Part shown: positions 42,184 through 53,372 of the stretch, piece after piece
Layout of the letters: each line of letters starts with the position of its first letter
How positions within the stretch are numbered: the first letter of the stretch is position 1
NCBI RefSeq assembly: GCF_000372725.1
Contig: NW_005199045.1
Location: 142,785 to 206,784 of the forward strand
Direction of reading: 5' to 3'
Origin: Emiliania huxleyi CCMP1516
Taxonomy: Eukaryota; Haptophyta; Isochrysidales; Noelaerhabdaceae
DNA: 64,000 bases
Program-made: the position numbers and the translations under genes
Notes under the pieces: generated by a model
The model's input: only the letters and a program-made list of their open reading frames with translations
What the model was told of the DNA's origin: nothing
Databases searched by the model: none

Positions 42184-43098
42184 ATGCATCGACGCAGGCA
42201 AGGCCCCTTGGCGCGCACCCCGCCCCGCACGAGGCAGACACTCCGCCTGCTGCTCTGTGCCGCCGCCGCCGCCGCCGCGTCGCCGCCGCCGCCCTCGGGC
42301 CGCCTCGTCTACCTCAAGCTTTCGCCGCTGATCGGCGGGCCGCGAGCGCTCCGCGTGCACTCGGCGCTCTTCATGGACCGCGACGAGGGCGGCCTCGTCG
42401 GGTGGGACTTTGTGCCTCAGGCCGCGACGGAGGCGGCCACGCTGAGACGGCTCCTCTCCCTCAGAGCGGTGAGGGGCGAGCGGCGGCGGCTGTACGCCGC
42501 CGACGCTCGGGGCATGTGTGTCCTCGGCTCCGCAGCGGCGAGCGCGGACGCCGCGGAGGAGTGCTCGCTGCAGCGGCCGGCCGACCTCCACCTGGTCAGC
42601 AACAACTGCTGGGCGCACACGGCGCGGGTGGCCTCGGTTGCGCTGGGAACGACCAGCGCAGGAGCGGCCTGGGCTCTCCTCATGTCGGCAATGTCGGCGC
42701 GGGTCGCGGTCGACGGGTCGGCGGCGGAGGCGGAGGCCGCCACCGCCCGGCCGCTGGTGGAGCCGGACCCAACCGCGGCGGCGCTCTCTCGGGAGAAGGC
42801 GCGCCGTTTCGGGCGGGACCTCGCTTCCTTCCTCTCGGACGAGGACGCGCTCCAGTCGGCCCGCGCTGCCGCAGCCTTTGAGGCCGCGCTCAGGGCCGAG
42901 GAGGAGGCGCGGGCAGCAGGCGAGAGGTCACGGAGGCCGCCCTGGCTCGAGTCTCTCGTCGCTGCCTCCGCGGTCGCGCTCGCTTTGACCGCGGGTTTGC
43001 GGCTCGGGGAGGAGACCGGCGTGTTTGGGGCCTCGCTCGACCCCGCATACCTGGGTGGCGAGTCCGGCAGAGCGACGCTGTACAACCTATTGGACTGA
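42184..43098 (+). CDS. Unknown protein with NNCWxH motif and C-terminal membrane segment
   Basis: The frame opens earlier (42118) inside LINE tail sequence, so the ATG at 42184 is preferred; 304 residues. The N-terminus is basic then Ala-rich (RQTLRLLLCAAAAAAAS), like an organelle or ER leader. The conserved-looking core has HSALFMDRDEGGLVGWDFVPQ and later LHLVSNNCWAHTARVASVAL. A His early and a Cys in an NNC motif are the arrangement seen in permuted papain-fold proteins (PPPDE/LRAT type), so a thiol hydrolase is possible; this is inference. Residues about 260-275 (LVAASAVALALTAGL) form one membrane helix near the C-terminus. No introns. Confidence 0.55.
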   Translation: MHRRRQGPLARTPPRTRQTLRLLLCAAAAAAASPPPPSGRLVYLKLSPLIGGPRALRVHSALFMDRDEGGLVGWDFVPQAATEAATLRRLLSLRAVRGERRRLYAADARGMCVLGSAAASADAAEECSLQRPADLHLVSNNCWAHTARVASVALGTTSAGAAWALLMSAMSARVAVDGSAAEAEAATARPLVEPDPTAAALSREKARRFGRDLASFLSDEDALQSARAAAAFEAALRAEEEARAAGERSRRPPWLESLVAASAVALALTAGLRLGEETGVFGASLDPAYLGGESGRATLYNLLD

Positions 43099-43339
43099 CC
43101 GGCTGCATTGTACAAACTACGTACGACAGCGCACGAACTCACACACGTGACTTTGGAGCGCCCAAAATCCTCACAGAAACCTCTGAGCCTGCAGGTGTGC
43201 GCAGCGTGCAGGAGAGGACGGCTGTGGGCTGAAGTAAATCTCCCTCTTTCTCCCCCCTTTGAAAGTTTGTGCGGGGAACGCCGCATAAGGATACAGGTTA
43301 AAGCCCCTCTCCCTCGCACTTTTGCGTACACGACGCTCG

Positions 43340-46300
43340 TCAGGTGCACGGCTCCACCGTCGGCCTCCGCCTGTGCATGCGGTCCAGCCGGTCGTGCCGG
43401 TCGTGCCCGCGCGCCGCCCAGAACGCGGGGCACCGCGCGCGGAGCGATTGCTCTCTGCGCTCGGCGGCGGGTCCCTCCACCCCGCCCGGCGAGAGCGAGA
43501 GGGACGCCGGCATCGTGCAGACCCGCGCCCGATCGCCCGCCGTGTCCCGCTGCGCGGGAGCCTCCGCGAGCGAGCGGCGGTCTCCGCGGGCGAGAGGCGG
43601 GCGGGCGCTCCTCCAGCGCTTCCCCCGGAAGGCGGCGGCACCCGCGTTTTCCGATGGCCAGCAAGACGCGGCGACGGAGGCCGCGGCGCCGCGGTAATCC
43701 GGCTGGATCTCGACCAGCGGCGCAGTGGCCAGCTCCGCAGCGAGAGGGGCGAGGGCGGGCGCGTCTAGCGCGAGCGCCAGTCCCTGCCGCAGCTCCGCGG
43801 CGGAACCGTTGTTGCAGCTCGCGGTCGCGGGGTCTGGGTCGGCCACCTAGAGAGGCGTGAGCGGCAAGGTGGGGCGGCATTGCCATTTGGGCAAAGGGGG
43901 GGGGGGGGGGGGGGGACGGCGCACCGCCGTCGCCGCGGTGCCTACTCGCAATCGCACCGCGCTCAGGGCGACGACTCGCCCAGCTGAGAAGCCGCCGCGA
44001 GCCGGCACACCGTACTCAGCCACAACCGGCGCGCGCAAGCTCGCAGCAGCGGCGCGGTCTGGCGAGGGAGGGAGCGCGCGAGCCGCGTTCGGCCACCAAG
44101 CGGGCAACACGTGCGGCCAGGAGCACTCGGCGCCGCCCATCGCGAGGTGGCAGCGAGGAGCGGAGAGGTCCGCCTCCCACCGCACCAGGACGCTGTCGTC
44201 GGCGACGCCAAACTGCGCGCCCGCGGAGGTCTGTATCCAGCGCGCGTCGCAGCCGACGGCCGGCACGACCGGAGTGCGGTTGGTGGCTGCCGCCACCGCG
44301 CGCAGCAGCTGGAGCGCGTTGAGGAGCGAGCCGATGCCGCGGCGGGCGCCAGTTGCTCGCAGCGTCGCCTAGAGCGGTCGCGCGGCCTGCGGTCCCAAGA
44401 CGGCACGCGCAGAGGCCACTCTCGGGCGGCGGCGCCTCGCTCAGCCGCACCGCCCGAAGCGGCTCGCCGGGGGGCGGCCACGGCGCGGCAAGGGATGGCT
44501 CGTCGACTGGCAGGTAGCCGTACACGCCCATTACGTACGGCCGGTTCGCCTGCGCGGCCGCAGCGGAGTGAGAACGGAGGCGGCGCCACGCGAGAACGGA
44601 GGAGGCGGCGGCCTTGCGCGTGTCGAGCGACCGGAAAGCGACGAACTGCGAGCGCAGCTCGACGAGGTGGAGGAGCGCGCACGCGACGCCGCCGCGACGC
44701 GCCTCCGCCCACCCGCCCGTCACGGCAGCGTGGGGCGGCGAGCAGGCAAACCACGCCGGCGCCGCGGCGGCCACCTCGCCGTCCTCGTCCTCCGAGGCGG
44801 TCTTGCCGCCGCCTCGCCTCGGGTAGCGGTCGGTCGGCGTCAAGAAGCCCGGCTGCACCGCCCGGGCGCCGTCGCCGCTGGTTGCGGTGGGGCCCAGCCC
44901 TGCGAGGGGGTCCAGGGCGTGCAGCCGGCCCCAGAGCAGCGGCTCCGCCTTGTGCCTAGGGGGCGAGGGCCTTTTGCTGGGCGCCTGGGCTGCGGGCGCG
45001 GTGCAGCGCGGCGCGGCCTCGCACCAGGTGCGTCGAAAGGCGGCGGGGGCGTCGCCGAGCCACCGCGGCCGCCGCCAGCTGCCGCTGCAGGCCGGGTCGC
45101 CCTGCTCGCGCTCCCTGGGCATCCGCCATTGGACCCTGTGCAGGCGCGCCACCGCCTTTGGCGCGCGGTCCTGTCCCGGGGCGGGCCACTCGAGCCCGCC
45201 GCCGGTCCGGTTCCACGCCACGTGCCGCGGGTCGCTCTGCAGGTAGGTGTACGGGTAGAGGTGGCGGCCGAGGATGGCGGACTGGATGGCGTCGGTGAAG
45301 AGGCCCTGGTCCCAGAGGCCCTGCAACGAGGTGCGGCCGCTGCGCGCGTCGCGGAGCAGCCACTCGTCGCCCTGCTCGAGGAAGAGCCGCAGCCGGCGCA
45401 CCTGCACGCCGTTTCAAGGCGGGTGAGGCGGGAGCGCCCCCGCCCTTGGCTCCTCCGAGACGACGCCGCTCTCGCCACGTCCCACAGCACCGACGCGACG
45501 CCGCTCATGCCGGCCCGGCCGCCGCCGCGCACGTACATGATGCCGAGGTTGACGCGGGTGCCCTCCGCGGGGAGGACGAGGGAGCAGCGGGACAGCGGCG
45601 GCGCCTGAGCCGCGGCATGCATGCGCGGTGAGGCGTGCGGCGGCCCGCTGCTCGGTCTGGCTCCGCTCGCGTGTCGGTCTCATCGCGGCGCCGCACCCGC
45701 AGCAGCGGGTACGGGTCGGCGAGCACCAGCATGTCCGTGTCGAGCGCGAGCACCGAGGCGCGCAGCTCGACCAGCCGAGCGAGCACCAGCCACTTTGCGG
45801 ACCAGAGCGCCCAGAGGTCCACGTCACTCTGCGAGAAGCCGGTGCCCTTGTACCGGCCGAACCCGCGGAGCCCGCGGCTCCAGCCCGCCGCCAGCCACAT
45901 GTACTCCGCCTGTGCGTGCCCGCAGTCCGCCTCGGCGCCCATTAGCACGAGGGTGTGCGCAATGCCGAACCGGCGGAGCTGGAGCGCTGTGTTCGCCGCG
46001 AGCCGGACGCCGCGGCGGTCGCTCGTCAGCAGGACGATGTCCGCGATGCCGGGCCGCTCCGAGGACCACCCTCCTCGCGACGCCACTAGAGTCAGTGTCG
46101 CGCGAAGCCCGGATGGGCTGTCGAGGTCGAAGGGCGGCGGAGCGGCCTCTCTCCCAGCCAGCGGCAGCGGCAGCGGCGTCGTCCCTCGCCCAGTGTGATC
46201 GAGCACACGCAGCACGCGGCCGGCGCCGCCCGTCGGCGCGTGGTGCAGGCAGGCGAGCCAGGAGCCGAACGCCAGAGCGAAGACGAGGGTCCCAACGCCC

Positions 46301-46389
46301 AGTCGCATGGTGAATCGCCCTGCGATCGAGGTGGAGCGCGCGAAAAAACTTCCGCCCAAGGAACTCGAGTACGGCGTAGCCACATTCAC
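43340..46389 (-). CDS. GT77-like nucleotide-diphospho-sugar glycosyltransferase
   Basis: Exons 46389 (or 46308)-45697, 45604-45479, 45401-44409, about 44368-43958 and 43846-43340, phase 0 throughout; about 880-910 residues. MRLGVGTLVFALAFGSWLACL near the start is a type II membrane anchor. The catalytic domain shows IVLLTSDRRGVRLAANTALQLRRFG, SDVDLWALWSAKW, the DxD in LALDTDMLVLADPYP, VNLGIMYVRGG, then LWDQGLFTDAIQSA and YLQSDPRHVAWN, as in PF03407 (nucleotide-diphospho-sugar transferase, GT77). It would act in the Golgi. A second, unrecognised part follows (TGARRGIGSLLNALQLLR, TPVVPAVGCDARWIQ). Introns 45605-45696, 45402-45478 and 43847-43957 are GT-AG; the proposed GC-AG gap at 44369-44408 is only 40 nt and tentative. 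The 43847-43957 intron contains a 22-base C tract on the coding strand. Confidence 0.78.
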
Positions 46390-46550
46390 GCCGCGCGTAG
46401 GGCCCTTAGGGGCCTAGAGAACACAGCGCACTATCCCCTTTCTCCCAATAAGCTAAAAGTCGTACATTTAAAAAGAAGGGGGACAAGGAAAATTTTTGTT
46501 TTTGTTTTTAGGTTTGTTGTTGGCAAATCAAGAACAGAAAGAAGGATGCG

Positions 46551-47054
46551 ATGAGGTGTGAAGTCAAGCTCTGGACGCCCCTCCTCAAGACCTCCTCGGC
46601 GGGCGTTGGTAACGCCTCGAGCGGCGGCACGCCCGCCTCCGTTGGCCACTCCTACGCCTTCGGCAACACCGAAGAGAAGGCCCGCCGCCTAAACATGGGC
46701 TGCAAGGCGCGCGGGCAGCCCGGCCAACCCTTCTCCCACAAGACCGGCCACGGCTACGTCAAGGCGCATCGCGGTTTCTACCACGACGCGATCTTTGTCA
46801 AGCGCAACAACTTCAACCTGCTGCTCCACGAGACGTTCGGCGGCGGCTTCTCGCCCACCGCCGTTCTCAAGCTGCGCCGCCTCGCGCGCAAAGTCGCGCG
46901 CGGCAGCGTTGACCGCACGGCCTACTCGCCCAAGTACTCGCTCTCTTTTATGTCCCACCATGCAGAGCGCATCTCTCTCTCTGTTGTGCGAGGCGTGAAC
47001 CGCGCCATTCGCTCTCACCTGGCAACCCTGTCTGCACGTCTCGCGCGCGCGTGA
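46551..47054 (+). CDS. Orphan basic protein, intronless
   Basis: A 167-residue frame with ATG at 46551, preceded by A/T-rich DNA (46440-46545) unlike the surrounding sequence. It is strongly basic with many His, Lys, Arg and aromatic residues (NMGCKARGQPGQPFSHKTGHGYVKAH, GFYHDAIFVKRNNFNLLLHETFGGGF, AVLKLRRLARKVARGS, YSPKYSLSFMSHHAERISLSVV). No family recognised; no signal or membrane segment. Amino-acid composition is much less Ala-rich than in neighbours, which may indicate strong constraint or transfer. It could be a small nucleic-acid-binding protein. Confidence 0.6.
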   Translation: MRCEVKLWTPLLKTSSAGVGNASSGGTPASVGHSYAFGNTEEKARRLNMGCKARGQPGQPFSHKTGHGYVKAHRGFYHDAIFVKRNNFNLLLHETFGGGFSPTAVLKLRRLARKVARGSVDRTAYSPKYSLSFMSHHAERISLSVVRGVNRAIRSHLATLSARLARA

Positions 47055-47688
47055 ACAGGGCTCCAGGCCCCAAATGACGTGTGCGTGTTAGAGTTGTTTG
47101 GTATTGCTAAAAATCTCTCTCTCAAATCAAGACACAGAGCTCACACAAAATCACAGTGGAGGAAAGCGGCGAGTCGCAATTCCTGGGGTCCTTGTGGCGG
47201 GCCACCCTGTCCAATAGCTACCACCCTGTCCAGAAAGGCATGGATGCCAATCTGGGGTCTCTCGACCGAGTCTATGAAGCCCTGGCCGCTCCCGGTGATG
47301 GCAAGGTTAAGCAACCAAGCGACGGAGATGGTGCGGGGGTACGGGTGTTCCAGGAGGTCACGACACGCACCGACCCTTCACGAACCGAAAGGCTGTGCCC
47401 GGGGAAGGCACAGTAATCCGGCACGTGTTGGGCGCCCCATTCCGTTTGGCGGCTAGGTCGGCTCAGGGCCCCGTCCACTTCCCTCCCACTTGGCGCGTGA
47501 TGAGGAGGAGGTGCCACCCAGGCCAGCCGGGGCAGGGGCGGAGGGCGAGGGGGGAGGGCGGGATGGGCGCCAAGCGGGAGGGAGCGGGCGGAGTGGAATG
47601 CACAGGTGAAATTTTACTGACGTGCAATCTCTCGATCTCGAATCAACTTCTTCGCGCGTCCCTTCCACAACTTACGCGTGCCCGCCCG

Positions 47689-49015
47689 ATGCCGCGTGGT
47701 GGCGAGACTCGGTGCGTGCCTAGATTCTACGTCATCGGCGCCATGAAGGCGGGCACCACCACCGTGTCCACCTGGCTTCATGCTCTCGGCGAGCCTCTCA
47801 GCATACGTCCCAAGGAGGTGCACTTCTGGCCGGTTGACAACTCGCCTCGGCAAGTGGACAGAGCGTGGTGCGGCGGCAGCATCCCCATAGACCCACAGAC
47901 ACAGATTTCTCGCCCCGCTGTGATCTGGCCCGTCCTCTTGTCTGCGGCCTGGTCAGGTGCAGGCGCGCCGAGGCGGGTCTGAGCAAGATCATGCTCCAGC
48001 TGCGAAGCCGCCCAACAGACTGCTCGGCCGACGTCTTCCTCGGCTACAAGCACCCGCTGCTCATGCGACTGGCGGGGCTGCCAGGCACGTTTGCCAGCTG
48101 CCAGGCACGCCAGTGTGCCTTGTCGGGCCCTCTTCTCGCCCGGTAACCTCTCGCTGACCGAGACCCGTGTATAGGCCTACGGCCTGTTTGACAGCCGTCC
48201 GCCGCTGCAGCAAACGCCGCCGCACCCCGCGCCCAGGCTCCTCGCCATATTGCGCGAGCCTGCCGATCGCGCGCGCTCGCAGTTTGCCTACGTGTTCCGG
48301 AGAGATCCACCCGCCATGAGGACCGCCGAGGCGTTCGACCGCCGGGTCCGGCGTGAGCTCAGCCGGGCGCAGTCGATGGCGCAGGCAAGGGGGAGCTCGG
48401 GCCCGCCAGACTGGCACTCTGCGCTGCGCACCGCGCGCGCGGTCGGGGGGGGGTACGAGGATGTCCTGGCGCGCTCGTTGTACGTGGCGTACCTCGAGGC
48501 TTGGCTCGCCACCTACGACTGCCGCCAGATGCTCTTGCTCCGCTTTGAGGCGTAACGCCGCAGCACCACCGTCAGACTCGCAACGGCGGAGAGCGCCCAC
48601 GCTTGCTCCGTAGGCGCACGTCGCCACGGAGAGCTCCGCCCCCTCCACCGCGAGCGCAGCGCTGCGGCGCACGGCAGAGTTCATCATCGGCCGGTCACTT
48701 CGCGCCGGCGCAGCAGAGCGCGTCATCCACGGCAGCCGTCAGCGCTACGGCAACGGCTCGCGCCCGAGGGGCACCTCGGGGCAGCTGCGATACATGCTCA
48801 ATCGCACGCGCGCGCAGCTGCAGGCCTTCTTCGCGCCGTTCAACGACGCACTATGGGCGATGCTTGCGACGCGGTGCCGCTGCGTGCCTCTCCGCGAGGC
48901 GCATGATGCCGCCTCCAATACGACGTCTTACGGAGGGCTGCTCGAGGTGGCCGCCGATGGTGCTGGCCCCCTGTGGTGGCCGCCGGGGGCGTGCACCGAG
49001 GCGAGCCGTCTATGA
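47689..49015 (+). CDS. PAPS-dependent sulfotransferase
   Basis: Exons 47689-47849, 47957-48071, 48175-48549 and 48614-49015 give 350 residues. The 5'-phosphosulfate-binding motif is FYVIGAMKAGTTTVSTWL near the N-terminus, followed by RPKEVHFW. The 3'-phosphate motif is LLAILREPADRARSQFAYVF. YLEAWLATYDCRQMLLLRFE and MLNRTRAQLQAFFAPFNDALWAML match the late region of carbohydrate/heparan-type sulfotransferases (FFaPyNxxL). The enzyme would move sulfate from PAPS to a sugar or similar acceptor in the Golgi. All three introns are read as GC-AG, the first with donor GCAAGT; each is supported by frame continuity. A signal anchor is not evident at the chosen start; upstream in-frame sequence (NLSISNQLLRASLPQL) might supply one. 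Confidence 0.8.
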
Positions 49016-49134
49016 CGCCATAGCCGAGCTGCGCTTCAGGCCCGATGGCGGTGCCGCACCGGCACCGGCACCGCGCAGCTGCCCAGCTGCGCTGCGCGCC
49101 CTCGAGCCCCTGATACTCATCGTATAATACACGA

Positions 49135-49460
49135 ATGGAAAGACAGGAAGAAAACAAACAACCTAAGGAGGGATGGGAGGACGGCACGCCGCCACCACAC
49201 AGGAATTTTACGGAGAGGAGTGTGGTGCCGCTAGCCGTCGCCCACCCTTGCGCCTTGGTGCTTGGGTATCTCTCTTCGCAGTCCCTCGCCAATTCTCGCA
49301 GCAACCTTCATGCCACCTCGCGGTCGTCCCACTCTCGTCGTTCTCTCTCCTGCCCCGTCGTCCTCTGCGCTCTCTCTGCCTAATCGCTCTCCTCTGGCTC
49401 TACCTCACTCATCGCTCTCCTCGGCCTCGTTCTGCGACGGCGCGGCGACGCCTGCCGAGT
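49135..49460 (-). mobile_element. LINE 3' fragment, inverted
   Basis: A reverse-oriented copy of the 58740-59028 tail (CACGCCGCCACCACACAGG, GCTAGCCGTCGCCCACCC, CCACCTCGCGGTCGTCCCAC). It lies between the sulfotransferase stop and the next start codon. Confidence 0.85.
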
Positions 49461-49538
49461 CCTTCCTGCGGGCAAAAGTTTTTTTTTTGGAGTGCCGGCC
49501 TGGTGCCAGCGAAGAAGGCTGGCGATTTCCGACCCCTC

Positions 49539-50140
49539 ATGCTGATGTTCGGCGGCATCATTTTGTTCTCGTCCCTCATCACGCCACAAAAGCGCCTCCC
49601 AGGAAGGCGAGCTGCAAGGGCTGCTTCGCCTGTGCTGTCGCTCTCCGTCGGCGACGAGTTTCCACTCCTCGAGTTTGCGCACTAGATGCTGCCAGCCTTC
49701 GCCCCTTGTCTCGCTCTGATTCCGCGCCGGATGCTCTGAAGAAGCCATCACTGCTCTGCGGATGTAGGTTTGCGCAGCTCGACCGGCTGCCGTGGGACAG
49801 CGACCGAGTCGGTGCCGTGGTGGCCTTCATAGAGAGCGACGAGCGGTGCGACGCCGAGTTGCGCGCACTGGCTCGCGTTGCCGACGCCGTGGCCGGGCTC
49901 GATGTCGAGGTTGTCGCCGTTCGGAGCCCGCGTGGCGCTTCGCCGGCCTCAAGCGGCGAGTTTGGTAAAGTCCGGTTTGTGGACGACCCAAACAGCCTCG
50001 CTAAGCGCTCGCTCGACCTACCGGCGTCGCCAGTTTGCTCCTTCGTACTCGGCACCGGCGGCCGCGTGCAGAGCATCTGCTCGGACGCCTCTGACCCTCT
50101 CGCCCACGCCCTGGCGCGTTCAGCCATACTCGGGTCATGA
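49539..50140 (+). CDS. Peroxiredoxin-like (thioredoxin-fold) protein
   Basis: Exons 49539-49672 and 49768-50140 give 168 residues. The N-terminus MLMFGGIILFSSLIT is a membrane or signal segment. VGDEFPLLEFAQL is the usual opening of the AhpC/TSA fold. GAVVAFIESDERCDAELRALARVADAVAGLDVEVVAV and KVRFVDDPNSLAKRSLDLP follow the peroxiredoxin core. Cys in DERC is in roughly the peroxidatic position, but the usual PxxxTxxC context is absent, so activity is uncertain. The 95-nt GT-AG intron starts GTTTGCGCA and the next exon starts with the same nine bases. It is placed immediately after an inverted LINE fragment. Confidence 0.6.
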
Positions 50141-50182
50141 AATACGTCTCCACCTGACGCCCGTTCCTCAGCATAGGCGGCG

Positions 50183-52535
50183 ATGCAGTCGCTCGTCGCG
50201 ATACAAAAGGCGGACGGCGCGGCCGGCGCCCGAGAAAATGCGGCAGCGGCGAAACGCCCGCCGCCGCCGCCGCCGCAAGAGGAAGCGAAGCGCGACGATC
50301 CGTTCAGCCTTCGTCCGCCAGTGGCGCGCAAGCCCGGGGCGGTCAAAACGTGGAGAGGAGAGGACCTGGACGCGGCCGTGGCTGCCCGCCTCAGGCAGCA
50401 GGTTCAGCTTCAGACGGCGGCATCGACCACTCCACACGCGCTCGCCTCACCTGCCAACCAGCCCCCTCTCGATGCCACCTCCAGGCGCGATTCGATGCCA
50501 TCGTCGCTGGCGACGTGGAGCCCACCGCGGCGGATGAAGCCGCTGCGGCGGCAGCGGCGGGCACCGCCTCAGGCGCCTCCCCTTCTCCCGCCGCTCCGGT
50601 TCCCCGCTCTGGCGCCGGCGCGTCGCCGGCGGATGCAAAGCGCGCAAAGCTGGGCGAGCTCGAGGCGCTGGTGGCCAGCCTCGAAGCAGACGGCGTTGCG
50701 CCCGGGAGGCTCTCGCCTCTGCGCGAGCGGCTCGCGGCTCTGCGGCGCGAGGTGGACAGAGACGCGGCTCCAGCCGCAGCGCGGCCTGCTGCACCAGCAC
50801 CAGTGGCGCCGGCGGCGCCAGCGGCGCCCTCTTCCCCGCTGGGTGCGGGCCTCCCAGAGTCGCCGTGGGACGCCCTCGCCAAGATGGTTTCGCGGCGCAG
50901 CGAGGAGTCAAAGGCGGCGGCGGCGCGACAGGTGCTTCACCGCTCTCCAGAGACAGCTCGCTCTCTCTTTCTGTGTATGTATCTCTCTCCTGGCTCTCTC
51001 CTCCGACCCCCTTACCGTTGCTCCCCTCATCTCCGCCCTTCTCCCACTCCGCTCTGCCCCCCCCACCATCACGGCTTGTTGGGATAGGCGGCGCAGCAGC
51101 GGGCGGCGAGCATCGCGGAGCTGACCGCCGCGGTGAGCGCCGTCGCCTTGCGGGGCGAAGGCTCGGCGGTCGAGCTGCAGCGGCTGCAGTCGGCCATCGC
51201 GCGCGCGCGGGCGGCGGGTGTGGCGGCCGAGGATGTGGCGCGCGCCGAGTCTGTCGCCACGGAGGCATTGTCTAGGGCCGGGGCGGCGGCGGCAGAGGCG
51301 GCGGCGCGGGAGGCGGCGCGCGAGGCGGCGGCCACAAGAGACTTCTCGCCGCGAGAAGACGAGTAGGAGATTGGCCAGACCGCACACTAGGAGAGAGGCT
51401 AGAATGCGCGCCCTCAGCTGGACCTCGATGGATCCTCCTCTCGGCTTGAGGGGCTCGTGGCGCTTGCCTCCCAGGCGGCGGCCGGCCGGGCCGCGGCGAG
51501 CGCCGCGCTGAGCGCGGCGCTGTGGCGGTTCGACCAAGGGGGAGGCGGCACAGCGGGCGAGCTGAGGAGCCTGCTCGCCGCGGTTGACGGAGCGCGCGCT
51601 GCAGGCGTGAACCGCGCCGAGGTGGATCGGGCGGCGGCGGTTGCGGCGGCGGTGGAGGAGGAGGAGAGGGCGCGAGCGGAGGCGGCGAGGGCGCAGGCAG
51701 CGCGGCTGGCGGCGGAGGCGGCGGCTCGGGCGGAGGCAGAGAGGGCGGCTGCGGAGAGGGCCGAGGCGGAGAGGAAGGCTGCGGAGAAGATCGCCGCTGA
51801 GATAGCGGCGGTGCGTGAGTCGGTGCGTCGGTCGATGTCGATGCCCGCGGCGGATCGGAAGCGTTTTCTGCGCGGTTTGCAGGCGAGGAACCCCGCGCCG
51901 AGCTTGAGGGGGGGGGGGGGGGGGACTCCCCTCGCTCGGCTCTCCGAGAGTTGTCCCGTTCTTTCCCCAGTGACGTCCCGACCACCCGAGTGCATAGGTC
52001 CAGTGGCACCCGGACCGGCAGTACGACAGCGCCGCGCAGCGCGAGCTCGCCGACGAGATTTCGAGGATCGTCAACGAGGTTCGCACTGCTTGCACTATTT
52101 CTTGCCCCCCGCATTGTCAAGGCCCCCCCCCCCCCCCCCTCTCGCCCAGGCGGCGCGCGTCGCCAAGGAGCAAGCAGCGCTCGTGCGGTCCAAGAAGGAG
52201 CGGACCGCCTCTCTGATCTATTTGCAAACCTCGACCAACCTCGGCTAATCTCTCGCGGTTCATCTCAGCAGGAGCGGACAGAGGCGTTCGACAATTTGCA
52301 GCGGTACCTCAACCGCGGCGGAAGCCTCGCGCCGTCGCAGGCGGCGCTCACCACGGCTCCCTCTGTCTTTGCCTCCGCCTCTTTTCTCTCTCTCTCTCCC
52401 TGTCTTCCCCCGGATACCCGCCCCCCCCTTTAGGTCTCCGAGCTGAAGGGCGCGATTGAGAGGGCGCGCGTGGCCGGCGTGTCCGAGGGCGAGATTACCA
52501 AGGCGGAATCTCTCCTCCAGCGCGTCTCGCCGTGA
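50183..52535 (+). CDS. Ala-rich repeat protein with HPD motif (multi-exon)
   Basis: Exons include 50183-50401, 50485-50931, 51088-about 51330, 51418-51882, 52004-52078, 52150-about 52195, one near 52270-52350, and 52434-52535; most are in phase 0. Several repeats of about 40-50 residues end in (A/G)-AxAAGV..(D/E)V..A: LQRLQSAIARARAAGVAAEDVARAE, LRSLLAAVDGARAAGVNRAEVDRAA and LKGAIERARVAGVSEGEITKAE. The second exon has LGELEALVASLEADGVAPGRLSPLRERL, closely like the start of the gene at 59804. KRFLRGLQ spliced to WHPDRQYDS gives a J-domain-like HPD motif. Long Ala/Glu-rich coiled coil lies at 51650-51800. Introns 50402-50484, 50932-51087 and 52079-52149 are GT-AG; 51883-52003 is GC-AG and includes a 15-G run. 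Function unknown. Confidence 0.6.
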
Positions 52536-52970
52536 GAGCAGGGCCAACCCGAGGGAGCCGAGCTCCTTTTTGCTAAACTACAACCGCATTCCGTCTCCGG
52601 GACACGATCGCTGGGCGCTGTTCGGCGTCTGCACGCTGGGGCGTGTGTGGGGGGGGGGGGGGGGTCCCTTGCGCTGGCCGCTGCGCGCTGCCTCGCCCTC
52701 GTGGGGCCCTCGGTCTGCCTCGGAGACTGGGTGTGTGCAGACTCGGGGTCGGCCCCCCGTCTGAGGTCTGTGTAGAGAGCCGTACATACAACATACTATT
52801 GATTATTGTGATGGCTAATGGTAATGCATGTGGGCATCCGATGTGCCCTAGTAAGTAAAGCTGCTCGACTTCATTGCGAACGCGGTCGCCGTTACTCCAA
52901 CTTTGCTTTGCCGATCAAAAGTGCCCGTCCTTTGCTTTTTAGCCGCCGAAATTTAGCATCCTGTTTTTCA

Positions 52971-53372
52971 ATGTATGTGGCTCTTACGTACATTCCCGGA
53001 GGAGGACTGCTGACAGGGTTTGCGATGAGGAGTGACCCGAAGGGTTTCTCGGGGTTAGTGCACCACTTTCTATATAGGTGCCTCGCAGCTGCGTATTCTC
53101 GTATTATCTTCGAGTAAGGGATCGCGTGGGGATGGTGCGTATTCTCGGATCAGTAGCTCCGAGTAGAGGGGGCGTCCTGCAGTTAAGGGGAAACCCGGTA
53201 CGCGGGGCTAACCCTCGGAGACCCGTGTTATGGCCCTGCGAACGCGCACCCCCGGGGCTAGGGCTCTCTAGCCCGTAACCCGATCCCGATCATCCGGCCC
53301 GCTGGGTGCGCTTCTGAGCTCCCCGGCCCTGGATGTGAGGTTGATAACTGCACTCCAAGTGCTCCAAGAAGC
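52971..53372. repeat. Composite of dispersed repeats
   Basis: 52971-53027 repeats 36663-36720; 53150-53305 repeats 32405-32600; 53272-53372 is an R3 unit in reverse orientation. Between 52536 and 52970 I see a G18-type run (52650-52665) and no gene. Confidence 0.85.

Noticed and set aside
42417..43886. 489-residue minus-strand frame opposite the NNCW gene
   Set aside because: Low-complexity Arg/Ala/Ser translation; the opposite strand has the coherent protein.
44111..45608. Long plus-strand frames opposite the GT77-like gene
   Set aside because: The minus strand carries the DxD and other glycosyltransferase motifs; these are shadows.
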